This document shows positions 6,400 through 12,798 of a stretch of 41,378 bases of DNA, piece by piece. The notes beneath the pieces are model-generated. The model searched no databases and had not been told where the DNA came from. It saw only the letters and a list, made by a program, of their open reading frames with translations. Every line of letters starts with the position of its first letter. Position 1 is the stretch's first letter. A program made the position numbers and the translations under genes. This DNA comes from a virus. The DNA is taken from positions 1-41,378 of IMG/VR virus record IMGVR_UViG_3300020215_000090; one strand, written 5' to 3'.

Positions 6400-6593
6400 C
6401 ACGCGGCGTCCCTCTGGCCGAGCAGCGCCTCGACCGCCTGCCACTTCTTCAGCGGCGGGCTCGTGACGCCGGCCTTCCACCGCTGCCAGGTGGCGCGATG
6501 AACGTCGGCGGCCTTGCACAGGTCGTCGACCTTCAGGCCCGCCTGCTTGGCGCGCTCCTCTGCCGCGACCACCGGATTGGAAGCTTTGACCAT
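6399..6593 (-). CDS. Cro-like HTH repressor, first gene of the leftward early operon
   Basis: The product is 64 residues from ATG 6593. Residues 16-45 (KQAGLKVDDLCKAADVHRAT then WQRWKAGV) form an XRE-type helix-turn-helix. Size and position match Cro of lambdoid phages: first gene of the lytic operon, divergent from the repressor candidate at 6679. The -10 element of the promoter at 6600-6628 predicts a transcript starting at the ATG itself, and no Shine-Dalgarno sequence is visible, so the mRNA may be leaderless. A GTG at 6611 is possible but lies in the operator and upstream of the predicted transcript start. Confidence 0.7.
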   Translation of the reverse strand: MVKASNPVVAAEERAKQAGLKVDDLCKAADVHRATWQRWKAGVTSPPLKKWQAVEALLGQRDAA

Positions 6594-6599
6594 CGGCGC

Positions 6600-6628
6600 A
6601 TTAATGCGCACTTATGCGCAGTCGTCAA
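6600..6628 (-). promoter_or_regulatory. Leftward early (PR-like) promoter
   Basis: On the minus strand, TTGACG (6628-6623), a 17-bp spacer and ATTAAT (6605-6600) form a good sigma-70-type promoter. The 16-bp operator TGCGCACTTATGCGCA (6605-6620, plus-strand reading) fills the spacer, so a bound repressor would block polymerase. The predicted start is near 6593, at the Cro-like ATG. Confidence 0.65.
6605..6620. promoter_or_regulatory. Operator O1, TGCGCA-N4-TGCGCA
   Basis: The sequence TGCGCACTTATGCGCA has two TGCGCA half-sites with centres 10 bp apart. Its exact reverse complement is at 8500-8515. Overlapping and nearby variants are present: GGCGCATTAATGCGCA at 6595-6610, and TGCGCAATTTTGCAGA at 6655-6670 next to the repressor start. 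This is the expected multi-operator pattern of a phage switch. Confidence 0.7.
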
Positions 6629-6654
6629 GCGCAGAAATGCATAGGGACGCAGAA

Positions 6655-6670
6655 TGCGCAATTTTGCAGA
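6655..6670. promoter_or_regulatory. Operator-like site O3 upstream of the repressor gene
   Basis: TGCGCAATTTTGCAGA keeps one perfect half-site and a 5/6 second half with the same 4-bp spacer as O1. It lies 9 bp before the ATG of the 6679 HTH gene, where binding would repress that gene (autoregulation). Confidence 0.4.
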
Positions 6671-6678
6671 GTCCGGGC

Positions 6679-7077
6679 ATGCCGAAAAGCGATGCGGAAG
6701 CCCGAAAGCGCGCCCTCAAGGAAATTCAGGACGCGATGCAGGTGACTGGTCTCAAGTCATCGCCGCTCGCGTTGGCCGCCGGCCTGCAGCCCTCCACGCT
6801 CAACCGGTTTCTCAAGGACCCCGAGCACTGCACGGTGCCGTCTACGACGACGCTCGCGAAGATCGCCGCCGTAGTCCGCCGACACGCCAAGTCGGCCGAG
6901 CCGGACGAAGCGGAATATCGCCGCATGGCAAAGGCACAGGAACTCGCCGAGGCCATGGGCATCCGCCTGCCCAAGCAGAAGGTCATCAAGTTCGCCGACC
7001 TCCTGCTGCAGCTCGGCAGCCGCCCGGAAGACACCGAGACCCTTCTCGACGAGATGACGCGCATCCTGCGGGATTAG
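6679..7077 (+). CDS. Lysogeny repressor candidate (HTH, no S24 domain)
   Basis: The product has 132 residues from ATG 6679. Residues about 17-55 (LKSSPLALAAGLQPSTLNRF followed by a helix TTTLAKIAAVV) are a XRE-type helix-turn-helix. The C-terminal part is helical (VIKFADLLLQLGSRPEDTET) and probably dimerises. The S24 autoprotease domain of lambda CI is absent, so induction would not use RecA-stimulated self-cleavage. The gene diverges from the Cro-like gene across the operators and lies between the two matched promoters, as cI does. An in-frame upstream extension would run through the operator and is rejected. Confidence 0.65.
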   Translation: MPKSDAEARKRALKEIQDAMQVTGLKSSPLALAAGLQPSTLNRFLKDPEHCTVPSTTTLAKIAAVVRRHAKSAEPDEAEYRRMAKAQELAEAMGIRLPKQKVIKFADLLLQLGSRPEDTETLLDEMTRILRD

Positions 7078-7137
7078 TTCGGCCGCGGGCGTGCCGTCTT
7101 TTTGCGCGCCTACCCCTACAACCTACCGGAGGACACC

Positions 7138-8052
7138 ATGCGTAGCTTGCTGCGTTTGATGGCGCTTGCCGCCGCTTTAACCATCCTGCCGTTGCTTCCA
7201 GCCAAGGCCCAGAACGTCGACGCGGGACTTTGGTGGTCGCCCGCAAATCCGGGCTGGGGCCTGGCGATCGACGAGCAGAACGGCGCCCTGGTCGTCATCG
7301 CCTACACCTACGACAGCTCGGGGACCGGCATCTGGTACTTCACCAACGGCTTCATGTCCTCGCGGACCACCTATTCCGGCCCGGCACAGACCTTCCGCGG
7401 CGGCCAGTGCGCCGGCTGCACCTATACCGCCCCCTCGGTCGCGGGCGAGCTCGGCACCGTGACCTTCACCTTCACCCCTGCCCTCACGGGCGCACCGGCG
7501 ACCACCGGCACCGTCTCGCTCAACGGCGGCACCTATGCGATCGAGCGCTTCAACTTCAATCTCGGCGACTTTCCCCACCGGATGCTGGGCCAATGGGCGT
7601 TCGTCTCTCGCGTGAACGGCGTCGCCGCCGCGGCGATCTTCACCTTCACGCGAGTTGGAACGGCCACGACCGGCGGCACCGGCCGGTTCCTCACCGCCGA
7701 CGGCCTGACCATCGGCCAGTGCTACAGCTCGGGATCCATTGCCGGGCTCTGTGAGATCGGGAACTTCAGCTCGAGCGGCGCCCTGCAGCTCTACATGCTG
7801 TTCGACCCCCGCGTGACCAACTCGCTCGTCGGGCTCTACCTGTCGAATGGCCAGTATTGGCCCACGCTCGGGTTCCGAACGGCCGCTCGCAGAGACGTGA
7901 CCAGCGTCGACGTGCTGCCTGACATGGTTTCCGCCATCCCGGAAAAGGCCGAGCAGTTCGGGAACATTCCGAACGAGATCAAGGACCCGCGTTTTCTGGT
8001 CACGCAGACGCCGGGCTGGGCCGATGATCGGGCGAAGCTTTTGAAAGAATAA
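7138..8052 (+). CDS. Exported beta-rich protein in the immunity region (lysogenic conversion candidate)
   Basis: The product has 304 residues from ATG 7138, with GGAGG 5 nt upstream. It has a clear Sec signal peptide (MRSLLRLMALAAALTILPL, likely cleavage after AKAQ). The mature protein starts with the GLWWSPANPGWGLAID motif seen in a family of bacterial exported proteins. It is rich in Gly, Thr and aromatic residues and probably all-beta, with a Cys pair (GGQCAGCTY). It follows the repressor candidate by 60 bp on the same strand inside the interval bounded by the two operator-promoters, so it is probably expressed in lysogens. The precise role, perhaps an envelope change or superinfection exclusion, is inference. 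Confidence 0.65.
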   Translation: MRSLLRLMALAAALTILPLLPAKAQNVDAGLWWSPANPGWGLAIDEQNGALVVIAYTYDSSGTGIWYFTNGFMSSRTTYSGPAQTFRGGQCAGCTYTAPSVAGELGTVTFTFTPALTGAPATTGTVSLNGGTYAIERFNFNLGDFPHRMLGQWAFVSRVNGVAAAAIFTFTRVGTATTGGTGRFLTADGLTIGQCYSSGSIAGLCEIGNFSSSGALQLYMLFDPRVTNSLVGLYLSNGQYWPTLGFRTAARRDVTSVDVLPDMVSAIPEKAEQFGNIPNEIKDPRFLVTQTPGWADDRAKLLKE

Positions 8053-8248
8053 TTCTGATCACGGTTTAGTCACGATGATCACAGTTTTCGTTGAATCTTA
8101 ATAAAACGCCCGCGATCCTGGGGACCTCGCCAAGGGGCGAGGACCGGGCCTGACCCGCCCGGCCCAGGACGCGCCGCTCGCGCATCCTCCGTGTAACACG
8201 GTACCGCTTGCCCCTGCGGGCAGCGCACCATGGGGGAGGCGTCGGGAA
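8053..8248. other. Non-coding gap rich in inverted repeats
   Basis: Phased TGATCAC-type repeats lie at 8056-8082. Four consecutive inverted repeats follow: CCTCGCC/GGCGAGG (8125-8142), CCGGGC/GCCCGG (8144-8162), CCGTGT/ACACGG (8189-8201) and TGCCC/GGGCA (8209-8222). No convincing ORF with a ribosome site is present. It may hold the terminator of the repressor/exported-protein transcript, protein-binding sites, or a structured RNA. Confidence 0.5.
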
Positions 8249-8434
8249 ATGCGCGGAAGCAAACTGTCGCATGCACGGCCAAAGGGTCTTGCCAAACGAG
8301 CTGTTCTGGCTGCTCGGCCAGAGCGGCTGAGGGCGATTGCCACGGATCTCGCCGTGCTCGCGGTCGCCATGGCACAAGCCCCGAAAAAGGACGAACGGAA
8401 GATCGTCGAACGCTGGCTAGCCGCGCGCCGCTAG
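8249..8434 (+). CDS. Small basic protein, unknown
   Basis: The predicted product has 61 residues. It has a very basic N-terminus (MRGSKLSHARPKGLAKRAVL) and a helical, Ala/Arg-rich remainder ending in VERWLAARR. GGGGGAGG lies about 10 nt upstream of the ATG, at the edge of useful spacing. It lies between the hairpin cluster and the rightward early promoter, inside the immunity interval. A minus-strand alternative ORF overlaps it and looks like a GC shadow. Confidence 0.45.
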   Translation: MRGSKLSHARPKGLAKRAVLAARPERLRAIATDLAVLAVAMAQAPKKDERKIVERWLAARR

Positions 8435-8491
8435 CATCTTCGTTGCCGCCCTAATTACAGGGCGCAATCTCGGCGTTGTGCATTTTTGCGC

Positions 8492-8520
8492 TTGCATTGT
8501 GCGCATAAGTGCGCAAATAT
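8492..8520 (+). promoter_or_regulatory. Rightward early (PL-like) promoter with operator O2
   Basis: TTGCAT (8492-8497), a 17-bp spacer and AAATAT (8515-8520) align base for base with the leftward promoter. The operator TGCGCATAAGTGCGCA (8500-8515) is the exact reverse complement of O1. Homology extends upstream to 8479, with 31 of 37 positions identical to 6641-6605 on the minus strand. It drives the plus-strand accessory operon beginning at 8545. Confidence 0.65.
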
Positions 8521-8544
8521 CTCCTCACCACAGAGGAGACGCCG

Positions 8545-8847
8545 ATGCCCGCCACCACCGACCAGCCGATCCCGCGCACCGAGGCCTCCGCGCTCGAAGC
8601 CGCCGTCGCTCTTGAGAAGGAGATCGACGCGCTCGCCGACAAGGCCGCCAGCCTCTCGCTGAACCTGAACCTGCCGCAGGACGTGAAGGAGGCGCTTGCC
8701 GAGGCGTGCCGGCACCTGCGCGACACGATCGCTGACAGCTGCATCGAGTGGTCGGTCCGTCGCTACGAGGAAGACGAGCCCCGGCGCGAGCGCGCTGCGG
8801 CCGCTTATGCCCGCGAGGTCGCGGCCGACGTGCAGCGCGGGTTCTGA
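8545..8847 (+). CDS. First gene of the rightward early operon, unknown
   Basis: The product has 100 residues. It is acidic and helical (LEKEIDALADKAAS, then LPQDVKEALAEACRHLRDTI), ending in a charged segment. GAGGAGA lies 8 nt before ATG 8545. The site is part of an inverted repeat CTCCTC/GAGGAG (8521-8538), although the predicted transcript start (about 8527) would cut off the 5' arm. As the first gene behind an operator-controlled promoter it occupies the place of lambda N, but I see no arginine-rich antiterminator motif. Confidence 0.6.
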   Translation: MPATTDQPIPRTEASALEAAVALEKEIDALADKAASLSLNLNLPQDVKEALAEACRHLRDTIADSCIEWSVRRYEEDEPRRERAAAAYAREVAADVQRGF

Positions 8848-8885
8848 GCCCGGCCGTTTGGCCGACGAGACACAGGAGAATGACG

Positions 8886-9218
8886 ATGGCCGACTGGCAG
8901 CGAACGATCCGACTGAACCCGGAATGGGCACAGGCCAAGGCCGGTTCTCTCGCCATGAACGAACTGGCGCGGGTGATCGCCGAGCGCCTGAAGGCTCTGC
9001 CGCCGTTCGGGGTCGATCACCTGGACGAGGAGCGCGACGAGATCGCCATCGAGTTTTCAGAAGCAGCGCGCGACCCCTCCATCACGGGCGATGATCTCGA
9101 TGAGGTGATGCGTCGCCTCTACGACTGGGCGGACACGAGACTCGACGACAAGCCCTTCGGCGGGAAGCGCGTCTGCTGGGTGGACACGATTTCTCCCGCC
9201 TCGCAGTCCGCCGCCTGA
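8886..9218 (+). CDS. Unknown early protein, 110 aa
   Basis: It starts at ATG 8886, with AGGAG at the right distance; an ATG six bases earlier is too close to that site. It is acidic and mostly helical (NELARVIAERLKAL, then DDLDEVMRRLYDWADTRL). It has the look of small accessory proteins found on alphaproteobacterial phages and plasmids, but I assign no function. The neighbouring gene starts 17 bp downstream. Confidence 0.6.
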   Translation: MADWQRTIRLNPEWAQAKAGSLAMNELARVIAERLKALPPFGVDHLDEERDEIAIEFSEAARDPSITGDDLDEVMRRLYDWADTRLDDKPFGGKRVCWVDTISPASQSAA

Positions 9219-9235
9219 CCCCGGAGATGTCCCCT

Positions 9236-9607
9236 ATGAGCGAGAACGATATGAGTGCCGCTTCGCGATCAAGGTCTGAGAAGGAGAGCTTTACGCCGGG
9301 GCCGTGGGCCGTGAACCCGGTCAACGCTCAGGTCGACACCTTTGCGGGTGGAGCGCCGCTCGCCGTCTGCAAGCTGCTCTGGCCGACCGATCTCCGCAGC
9401 GAAGAAGAGACCGAAGCGAATGCCCGCCTGATCGCCGCCGCGCCGGACCTGTATGCGGCGCTCAATCTCCTGCATGACGAGATCGCCGACTACATCGCGA
9501 TCAACAATCTCGGCGCTCTCAACAATAGCTCCTTGCGGATGGCCCGCGCCGCCCTCTCTCGTGCTCGCGGCGACCTCCCTCCTCCTGCGTCATCGGAGGG
9601 GGTGTGA
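9236..9607 (+). CDS. Conserved phage accessory protein (TPGPW / AAPDLYAAL type)
   Basis: The product has 123 residues. It contains two hallmarks of a common small phage protein of unknown function: FTPGPWAV near residue 25, and ANARLIAAAPDLYAALNLLH near 65-85. ATG 9236 is preferred over 9227, because GGAG would abut the latter. The codons for residues 7-18 fall in a divergent copy of the start-associated linker repeat (9256-9290). Its TGA overlaps the next ATG (TGATG). Confidence 0.7.
   Translation: MSENDMSAASRSRSEKESFTPGPWAVNPVNAQVDTFAGGAPLAVCKLLWPTDLRSEEETEANARLIAAAPDLYAALNLLHDEIADYIAINNLGALNNSSLRMARAALSRARGDLPPPASSEGV
9256..9290 (+). repeat. Linker repeat, divergent copy F
   Basis: GCCGCTTCGCGATCAAGG followed by TCTGAGAAGGAGAGC resembles copy E (20286-20316) with one inserted base and small changes. 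Unlike the others it lies within a coding region, near its 5' end. Confidence 0.4.
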
Positions 9608-9843
9608 TGGACGAGAGCCGCCGTCTCGCGATGCGCCGCGCCCACTCTCGGCACGTCACTTACTGCACTTGTGGCGCAACCCCGCACGGCAATGGCGGAC
9701 GAGCGTCTCATGCCGCGATGCACGCCCGCCGCAAGGATGGGCACTACGCGATGACGTACAGCACCTGGTGCGACGCGACGGCCGGCCGAATCCCGTGGCC
9801 CACGCCGACAACGAACCCCGAGACATCGGCGGAGGGTGAGTGA
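9607..9843 (+). CDS. Small zinc-finger-like phage protein
   Basis: The product has 78 residues from ATG 9607; GGAGGGGG lies 8 nt upstream, and the start shares one base with the previous stop. The segment YCTCGATPHGNGGRASHAAM followed by H has CxC and HxxxH ligands spaced as in a compact zinc finger. This pattern recurs in small phage proteins. DNA or RNA binding is plausible but unproven. Confidence 0.6.
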   Translation: MDESRRLAMRRAHSRHVTYCTCGATPHGNGGRASHAAMHARRKDGHYAMTYSTWCDATAGRIPWPTPTTNPETSAEGE

Positions 9844-9847
9844 TGGT

Positions 9848-9886
9848 CCGATTTTATGTGGCTTCGCATCGAGCTTTGAGAGAGCG
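9848..9886 (+). repeat. Linker repeat, copy A
   Basis: The copy reads CCGATTTTATG, TGGCTTCGCATC, GAGC, then TTTGAGAGAGCG. It lies between the TGA at 9843 and the GTG at 9893. Its purine-rich tail is positioned as the ribosome-binding site of the ASCH gene. Confidence 0.7.
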
Positions 9887-9892
9887 CGCGCT

Positions 9893-10591
9893 GTGACCGA
9901 CATCCCGATCATCTTCTCCGCCCCGATGGTCCGAGCCCTGCTCGACGGCAGGAAGACGCAGACGCGCAGGTTGGCATGGCGCGAGCCGGTCAAGGGCGCT
10001 GAGTACGATCCGCGCACGGACACGCAATGGAAGACGAAGCGCGAGCGTCCATCGCCCTGGCAGAAGGTGAAGCCGGGCGACCGGCTGTGGGTGAAAGAGG
10101 GCTGGGGAACTGACCCCTGCTACGACCACATCAAGCCTCGCGATCTTAAGGCGACGTGGCGGATCTATACGGCCCACACGGGCGGCCTCGTCCTCGGTTT
10201 TCACCAGGCTCGATCCTCGCGCTACATGCCCCGCTGGGCCTCGCGCCTGACGCTGCACGTCGAGGCCGTGAAGATCGAGCGGTTGCAGGACATCAGCGAG
10301 GAGGACGCGAGGGCCGAGGGCGTTCAGCAGGTCGGCATCGAGACGGGAGCGATCCTGGCGTCTAGCGCGCCTGTCGAAATCGGCTCTTACGCTGCCGCGT
10401 TCTGCGACCTGTGGGAGAGCTTGCACGGCCGCGAGTCCTGGGACGCCAACCCTGAGGTCGTCGCCCTGACCTTCCGCGTCGAGGCTCGCAACATCGACGC
10501 CCGCCGTCCGGGACCCACGGTGTCCCCGACCTCGAAGGCTCTCGAAAGCGAAGCCACACCGGGCCGTCAGAGCGACGGAGATCCCCAATGA
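9893..10591 (+). CDS. ASCH-domain protein
   Basis: The product has 232 residues from GTG 9893. The N-terminus (IIFSAPMVRALLDGRKTQTR then RL) and the later KVKPGDRLWVKEGWG are typical of phage ASCH-domain proteins, a PUA-like fold expected to bind RNA or modified nucleosides. The C-terminal 40 residues are low-complexity. GTG at 9836 would start inside the preceding gene and translate the linker repeat, with GGAGG touching the codon, so it is less likely. The next gene overlaps by ATGA. Confidence 0.75.
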   Translation: MTDIPIIFSAPMVRALLDGRKTQTRRLAWREPVKGAEYDPRTDTQWKTKRERPSPWQKVKPGDRLWVKEGWGTDPCYDHIKPRDLKATWRIYTAHTGGLVLGFHQARSSRYMPRWASRLTLHVEAVKIERLQDISEEDARAEGVQQVGIETGAILASSAPVEIGSYAAAFCDLWESLHGRESWDANPEVVALTFRVEARNIDARRPGPTVSPTSKALESEATPGRQSDGDPQ

Positions 10592-10830
10592 GTGACCGCC
10601 CCGCATCGGAAGTGGTGAGCCAGTCCGGCCTACAGACACCGACGCGCTCGGAGGCCGAACCGTCGCGGTATCTCACGCACCCGCCGCTCACCACGCGGGA
10701 GCGGGAAGTGCTGAAGCAGGCGAAGGGCGCTTTCGAGACCATCCAGCGGCTGAAGCAATTCAACGCGATCTCGGCGTCAGTCGGCACATGCGCGCTCGAC
10801 GAGATCATCCGCATCCTGGAGGGCAAGTAG
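10588..10830 (+). CDS. Small unknown protein, 80 aa
   Basis: It begins with an ATGA overlap with the ASCH gene and ends directly before the next ATG (TAGATG). The first 30 residues are Ser/Thr/Pro-rich. The rest is a helix pair (TTREREVLKQAKGAFETIQR, then ALDEIIRILEGK). The family is not recognised; support comes from coupling at both ends. Confidence 0.55.
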   Translation: MSDRPASEVVSQSGLQTPTRSEAEPSRYLTHPPLTTREREVLKQAKGAFETIQRLKQFNAISASVGTCALDEIIRILEGK

Positions 10831-11049
10831 ATGCTCGACCACACCGCCTGGACCACGTTCACCAAGTGCGAGCGGGTCGCCGACCTCGGCCCCAACCAGA
10901 TCGCGTGGCTGAAGGCCAACATCCCCGGCTTCGCAACCATGAAGCAGCAGGCCGATAGAGCCAAAACGGAAGTCTCCGGGTGTGCTGGTCGCGCCCAATC
11001 GTCCGAGACCGTGCTTTCGCCGGAGGTGACCACCCATGAGCACGACTGA
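10831..11049 (+). CDS. Small unknown protein, 72 aa
   Basis: It starts immediately after the previous stop (TAGATG) and overlaps the next gene by 14 nt. The N-terminal half (WTTFTKCERVADLGPNQIAW then LKANIPGF) looks globular. The C-terminal half is polar and probably unstructured. No function is assigned. Confidence 0.5.
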   Translation: MLDHTAWTTFTKCERVADLGPNQIAWLKANIPGFATMKQQADRAKTEVSGCAGRAQSSETVLSPEVTTHEHD

Positions 11050-11203
11050 GCGCGACATCTTCGATCTCGGCAACCTCGTCAACTGGCTCGCCACCCGCGC
11101 GCCTGACGAGCTTGCTCGAGACCTTCCCGATCTGGAGAAGGCCCGCAACACGCTGAACCAGGTCATCGGCCGCGCCCGCGAAGGAGCCCGTCATGCTGCC
11201 TGA
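11036..11203 (+). CDS. Small unknown protein, 55 aa
   Basis: The ORF runs from ATG 11036 to TGA 11203 and overlaps neighbours on both sides by 14 and 11 nt. It is helical and acidic-basic mixed (DIFDLGNLVNWLATRAPDEL, then LEKARNTLNQVIGRARE). It immediately precedes the recombination nuclease, whose AAGGAG ribosome site lies within it. Confidence 0.5.
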   Translation: MSTTERDIFDLGNLVNWLATRAPDELARDLPDLEKARNTLNQVIGRAREGARHAA

Positions 11204-11918
11204 TTACTACCGACACTCGCCCTCGTCGGGGAACATGTTCCGCGAGGCTCCTGACGCCTGGCTCTGGCGCTACGGCTTCGGCAATCGCGACGAGAAAAAC
11301 GCCCGCATGGCGATGGGTTCGGCGGCCGAACACGGCGTCAACGTCGCGCTGACCTCCGGGCTGTCCGACGACGACGCGGCCGATGCGGCACTCGCCGAGT
11401 TCGACAAGCTCATGCAGGGCGAAATCTCGGCAGAGCGTGACGCCGCGCCGCTGATCTGCAAGCAGATGCTTGCCCTGCTCCGCCCGTTCGGCAAGCCGCT
11501 CACCATCCAGAACGTGGTGAACCTGCCCACGGGCCAGCGGTACGGCTTCGGCTATCCGGTGAAGGGCGTCACCGACCTCGGCTACGACGAGTTCTATCTG
11601 GACCTCAAGGCGACGATGGCCTGCCCGTCCGCGCCGAAGTTCAGCCACGTCTGCCAGCTCGGGGCTTATGCCGAGTTGACCGGCAAGCCGCAGAAGATCC
11701 TCTACGCCACGCCCAAGCGGGCGATGCTCTACGACATCACGCCCGAGGATGCGGCCTATGGCTGGTCCGTGATGCAGGGCGCATGGCGGCGGATCGAGGC
11801 CCTGGCGCGGACCTATCCGACCGCCGAAGCCGCCGCGGCGATCATCCCGTTCAACCCCGACAGCTTCTACTGGTCCGACGCCGACAAGGCGAAGGCCGCC
11901 ACCATCTGGAGTATCTGA
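11193..11918 (+). CDS. PD-(D/E)XK nuclease (RecB/Cas4-like), recombination exonuclease candidate
   Basis: The product has 241 residues. The fold's motifs are in order: an N-terminal helix with GSAAEHG (H47), D128 in KGVTDLG, D137 and K139 in YLDLKAT, and Q155 followed by Y159 in the HVCQLGAYAEL helix. This matches PDDEXK_1-type phage exonucleases that process dsDNA ends for homologous recombination. The next gene is an SSB-like protein, which supports a recombination module. The final IIPFNPDSFYWSDADKA region is typical of this phage subgroup. Confidence 0.8.
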   Translation: MLPDYYRHSPSSGNMFREAPDAWLWRYGFGNRDEKNARMAMGSAAEHGVNVALTSGLSDDDAADAALAEFDKLMQGEISAERDAAPLICKQMLALLRPFGKPLTIQNVVNLPTGQRYGFGYPVKGVTDLGYDEFYLDLKATMACPSAPKFSHVCQLGAYAELTGKPQKILYATPKRAMLYDITPEDAAYGWSVMQGAWRRIEALARTYPTAEAAAAIIPFNPDSFYWSDADKAKAATIWSI

Positions 11919-11920
11919 CC

Positions 11921-12553
11921 ATGTACATGCCGCCCAACAACGGAGGCGACTTCACGCCCCCGCCGGCCGGGACCCACCTTTCCATTTGCTATCGCGTGAT
12001 CGACCTGGGCACGCAGCAGGTCGAGTGGCAAGGCGAGACCAAGCAACAGCACAAGCTGATGCTCTCCTGGGAGATCCCGGAGGAGAAGATGGAGGACGGT
12101 CGCCCGTTCTCAATCTCTCAGCGCTACACTTTCAGCAGCCATGAGAAGGCGCGCTTCCGCCAGGATCTGGAAGCGTGGCGCGGCGCGAAGTTCACCGAGG
12201 CCGACCTCGCTGGGCCGCCGAACGGCTTTCACGTCCGCAAGCTGCTCGGCGTGCCTTGCCAGCTCACCATCGTTCACAACGTCAAGCAGGGGAAGACCTA
12301 CGCCAACATCTCGGCGGTGACGAAGCTCATGAAGGGGCTGACCGTCCCGCCGCTCGTCAACGAGAAGGTCTACTTCTCGCTGGACCCGGCGGAGTTCTCC
12401 GAGGACGTCTGGAACAAGCTGTCCAGCGGCTTGCGTGCGGTGATCGAGAAGTCACCCGAATACGCCGAGCTCCGCCGGCCGCGCTCTGCAGAGCATGTGG
12501 GCGAGGCCCCGCCGCCGCGTCACCACGACCTCGACGACGAAATCCCGTTCTGA
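11921..12553 (+). CDS. Single-stranded-DNA-binding protein, phage type
   Basis: The product has 210 residues from ATG 11921, two bases after the nuclease stop. Its acidic tail ends DDEIPF, the hallmark by which SSB proteins recruit partners. The N-terminal 170 residues are beta-rich (HLSICYRVIDLGTQQVEW, then CQLTIVHNVKQGKTYANISA), consistent with an OB fold of the phage DUF669/gp2.5-like group. It would protect ssDNA made by the neighbouring exonuclease and during replication. Confidence 0.75.
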   Translation: MYMPPNNGGDFTPPPAGTHLSICYRVIDLGTQQVEWQGETKQQHKLMLSWEIPEEKMEDGRPFSISQRYTFSSHEKARFRQDLEAWRGAKFTEADLAGPPNGFHVRKLLGVPCQLTIVHNVKQGKTYANISAVTKLMKGLTVPPLVNEKVYFSLDPAEFSEDVWNKLSSGLRAVIEKSPEYAELRRPRSAEHVGEAPPPRHHDLDDEIPF

Positions 12554-12555
12554 CC

Positions 12556-12798
12556 ATGTACGAAGTCCGAGCAGAAATGCAAGTCGATGCTCAGCGGGTT
12601 GAGGCGATGCCGCTGACCGTCACCGTCACCATGAGCGTTGCAGCGTGGCGCAAGGTCATGGTCGGGCTACTGCACACCAAATCCCACCACACCGCTGTCT
12701 CCAATCTGGAGTGGGCGATCCGAAGCAGCGTCGAGCACATCGACAAGGCGACCGCGACCAAGCTCAAGGTCGGGGACCCGCAGGACACGCTCGCATGA
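12556..12798 (+). CDS. Small unknown protein in recombination module, 80 aa
   Basis: ATG 12556 lies two bases after the SSB-like stop. A beta-rich start (MYEVRAEMQVDAQRVEAMPL then TVTVTMS) is followed by helices (SNLEWAIRSSVEHIDKATA). Its place between the SSB-like gene and a conserved phage gene suggests a recombination or replication accessory role; the sequence itself does not show one. Confidence 0.55.
   Translation: MYEVRAEMQVDAQRVEAMPLTVTVTMSVAAWRKVMVGLLHTKSHHTAVSNLEWAIRSSVEHIDKATATKLKVGDPQDTLA

Noticed and set aside
8066-8377. Minus-strand ORFs of about 90-103 codons over the hairpin region
   Set aside because: Three overlapping frames are open at once, there is no ribosome site, and inverted repeats dominate the sequence; the plus-strand 8249 ORF is somewhat better supported.
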